From contig CANGVZ010000011.1 of the NCBI GenBank assembly GCA_947457285.1, forward strand, positions 1 through 16,048: a DNA stretch of 16,048 nucleotides, read 5' to 3'. Source of the DNA: Flavobacteriales bacterium (GTDB taxonomy: Bacteria; Bacteroidota; Bacteroidia; Flavobacteriales_D; Sanyastnellaceae). Every line of letters begins with the position of its first letter. Position 1 is the first letter of the stretch. Under the pieces are notes generated by a model that was not told the DNA's origin, did not search any database, and saw only the letters and a list, made by a program, of their open reading frames with translations. The position numbers and the translations under genes are program-made. Positions 15,322 to 16,048 of this stretch are shown piece after piece.

Positions 15322-16048
15322 ATGCTAGACACCTATTTTTTCATACCAGCAGATAAGCCGAAGTACTTCGAGAAGCTAGAATCACTCGACGTAGACTTTA
15401 TCGTTTTTGATTTGGAAGACTCAGTAGTAGACGCAAACAAACTACTGGCCTTTGATTATTTGGTGAAGCAAAATGTAAAATCAAATCAGTTCGTTAGAAT
15501 TCCTCTACAAGGAGGGAACTATACGAAGGAACAAATAAATCAAATCGTTGAGAAATTTAATGGCAGATTAGTAATTCCAAAGGTAGACTCAAAGGCAAGC
15601 ATTGACTTGCTAAAAGATATCGTTGGAAATAGACATTTAGAATTAATAATACTTCTGGAAAGTCCCAGAGGAATTATTAATTTGAACCAAATATTAAGTT
15701 CTTACTGCGCTGATATTCGCGCCGTAGGTTTCGGAAGTCATGATTTTTGCGCTGCTGTTGGTATGCGTCATGACATGGAATTATTGCTCTATTACAAGCA
15801 GCAGATTATATTACAGGTGAAAGCTTTTGAAATCGAGTATCTGGATGGAGTGGATACACAATTGAACGATTTTACTAATTTGAAAAGCGAAGCTAAACAG
15901 GCTTTTGATTGCGGGGCAACGGGTAAATTCCTAATTCATCCTTCCCAAATCGACGCCCTCAAAGAGGTAGAATATATTAGTGACGTTGAATTAAGTCGAT
16001 ATGAAAAAGTATATCATCTTATCAAAGGAAAAGAACTGGGTGAAGTGC
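15322..16048 (+). CDS. HpcH/HpaI aldolase / CitE-like lyase (3' partial)
   Basis: The frame is open from ATG 15322 to the right edge (242 codons visible; the family is usually near 280). It is a TIM-barrel enzyme of the CitE/HpcH family, which cleaves or forms C-C or thioester bonds of CoA esters such as malyl- or citramalyl-CoA. Landmarks are FDLEDSV (29-35, metal and substrate region), FVRIPLQGG (57-65), IPKV (85-88), LLESPRG (111-117, catalytic Glu region), VGFGSHDFCAAVGMRHD (135-151) and KFLIHPSQID near the end. It follows the aminotransferase by 2 bases, so it is in the glycan operon. A CitE-like enzyme here may supply or trim an acyl group for N-acylation of an amino sugar; that is inference. 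Confidence 0.85.
   Translation, partial: MLDTYFFIPADKPKYFEKLESLDVDFIVFDLEDSVVDANKLLAFDYLVKQNVKSNQFVRIPLQGGNYTKEQINQIVEKFNGRLVIPKVDSKASIDLLKDIVGNRHLELIILLESPRGIINLNQILSSYCADIRAVGFGSHDFCAAVGMRHDMELLLYYKQQIILQVKAFEIEYLDGVDTQLNDFTNLKSEAKQAFDCGATGKFLIHPSQIDALKEVEYISDVELSRYEKVYHLIKGKELGEV

Noticed and set aside
1..16048. CRISPR array or intact transposase/IS element
   Set aside because: I saw no regularly spaced repeats and no transposase or integrase coding sequence on either strand.

Overview
The window looks like a surface-polysaccharide (O-antigen or capsule type) gene cluster from a member of the Bacteroidota. The evidence is the gene set, the AT-rich intergenic DNA, and several -7 elements of the Bacteroidota type (TAnnTTTG, for example TATATTTG at 4888-4895 and on the minus strand at 11248-11241). 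I cannot name a genus from the sequence alone.

Layout. (1) Positions 2-2901, plus strand: an asparagine-synthase-like amidotransferase that runs off the left edge, joined by a TAATG overlap to a Wzx-type flippase. (2) Positions about 2900-4723, all minus strand, a non-polysaccharide interlude. It holds a HEPN-type Abi (AbiF/AbiD-like) abortive-infection gene split by a one-base frameshift in a 7-A tract, and just upstream of that a compact structured RNA with its own promoter and terminator-like tail. Next come a decayed fragment of a type III-like DNA methyltransferase (Mod) and a decayed GIY-YIG nuclease fragment, then a tRNA-Asn gene with its terminator and a likely promoter. This reads as the scar of a defence or mobile island next to a tRNA gene. 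(3) Positions 4939-5718, plus strand: a single family-2 glycosyltransferase, overlapping tail-to-tail with the next unit. (4) Positions 11228-5701, minus strand: six tightly packed genes (GT4 glycosyltransferase, GT2 glycosyltransferase, cupin, GT-B glycosyltransferase, SAM methyltransferase, perosamine-synthase-like aminotransferase). (5) Positions 11373-16048, plus strand, divergent from unit 4: Wzm and Wzt (with a C-terminal cargo domain), an FkbM methyltransferase, a VioA-like aminotransferase, and a CitE/HpcH-like lyase that runs off the right edge.

How the genes work together (inference): units 3-5 look like one O-polysaccharide locus. The aminotransferases would make amino-deoxy-sugar nucleotides, the methyltransferases and possibly the lyase would decorate them, the glycosyltransferases would build the chain in the cytoplasm, and Wzm/Wzt would export the finished polymer. 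Unit 1 carries a different exporter class (Wzx) and probably belongs to a neighbouring, separate glycan pathway, with the tRNA/Abi interlude as the border.

The most interesting part is the Abi interlude. An Abi HEPN protein with a tiny hairpin RNA in front matches a recently recognised class of RNA-antitoxin/HEPN-toxin systems. Here the toxin frame is interrupted at a homopolymer, so it may be inactivated, phase-variable or a sequencing error.
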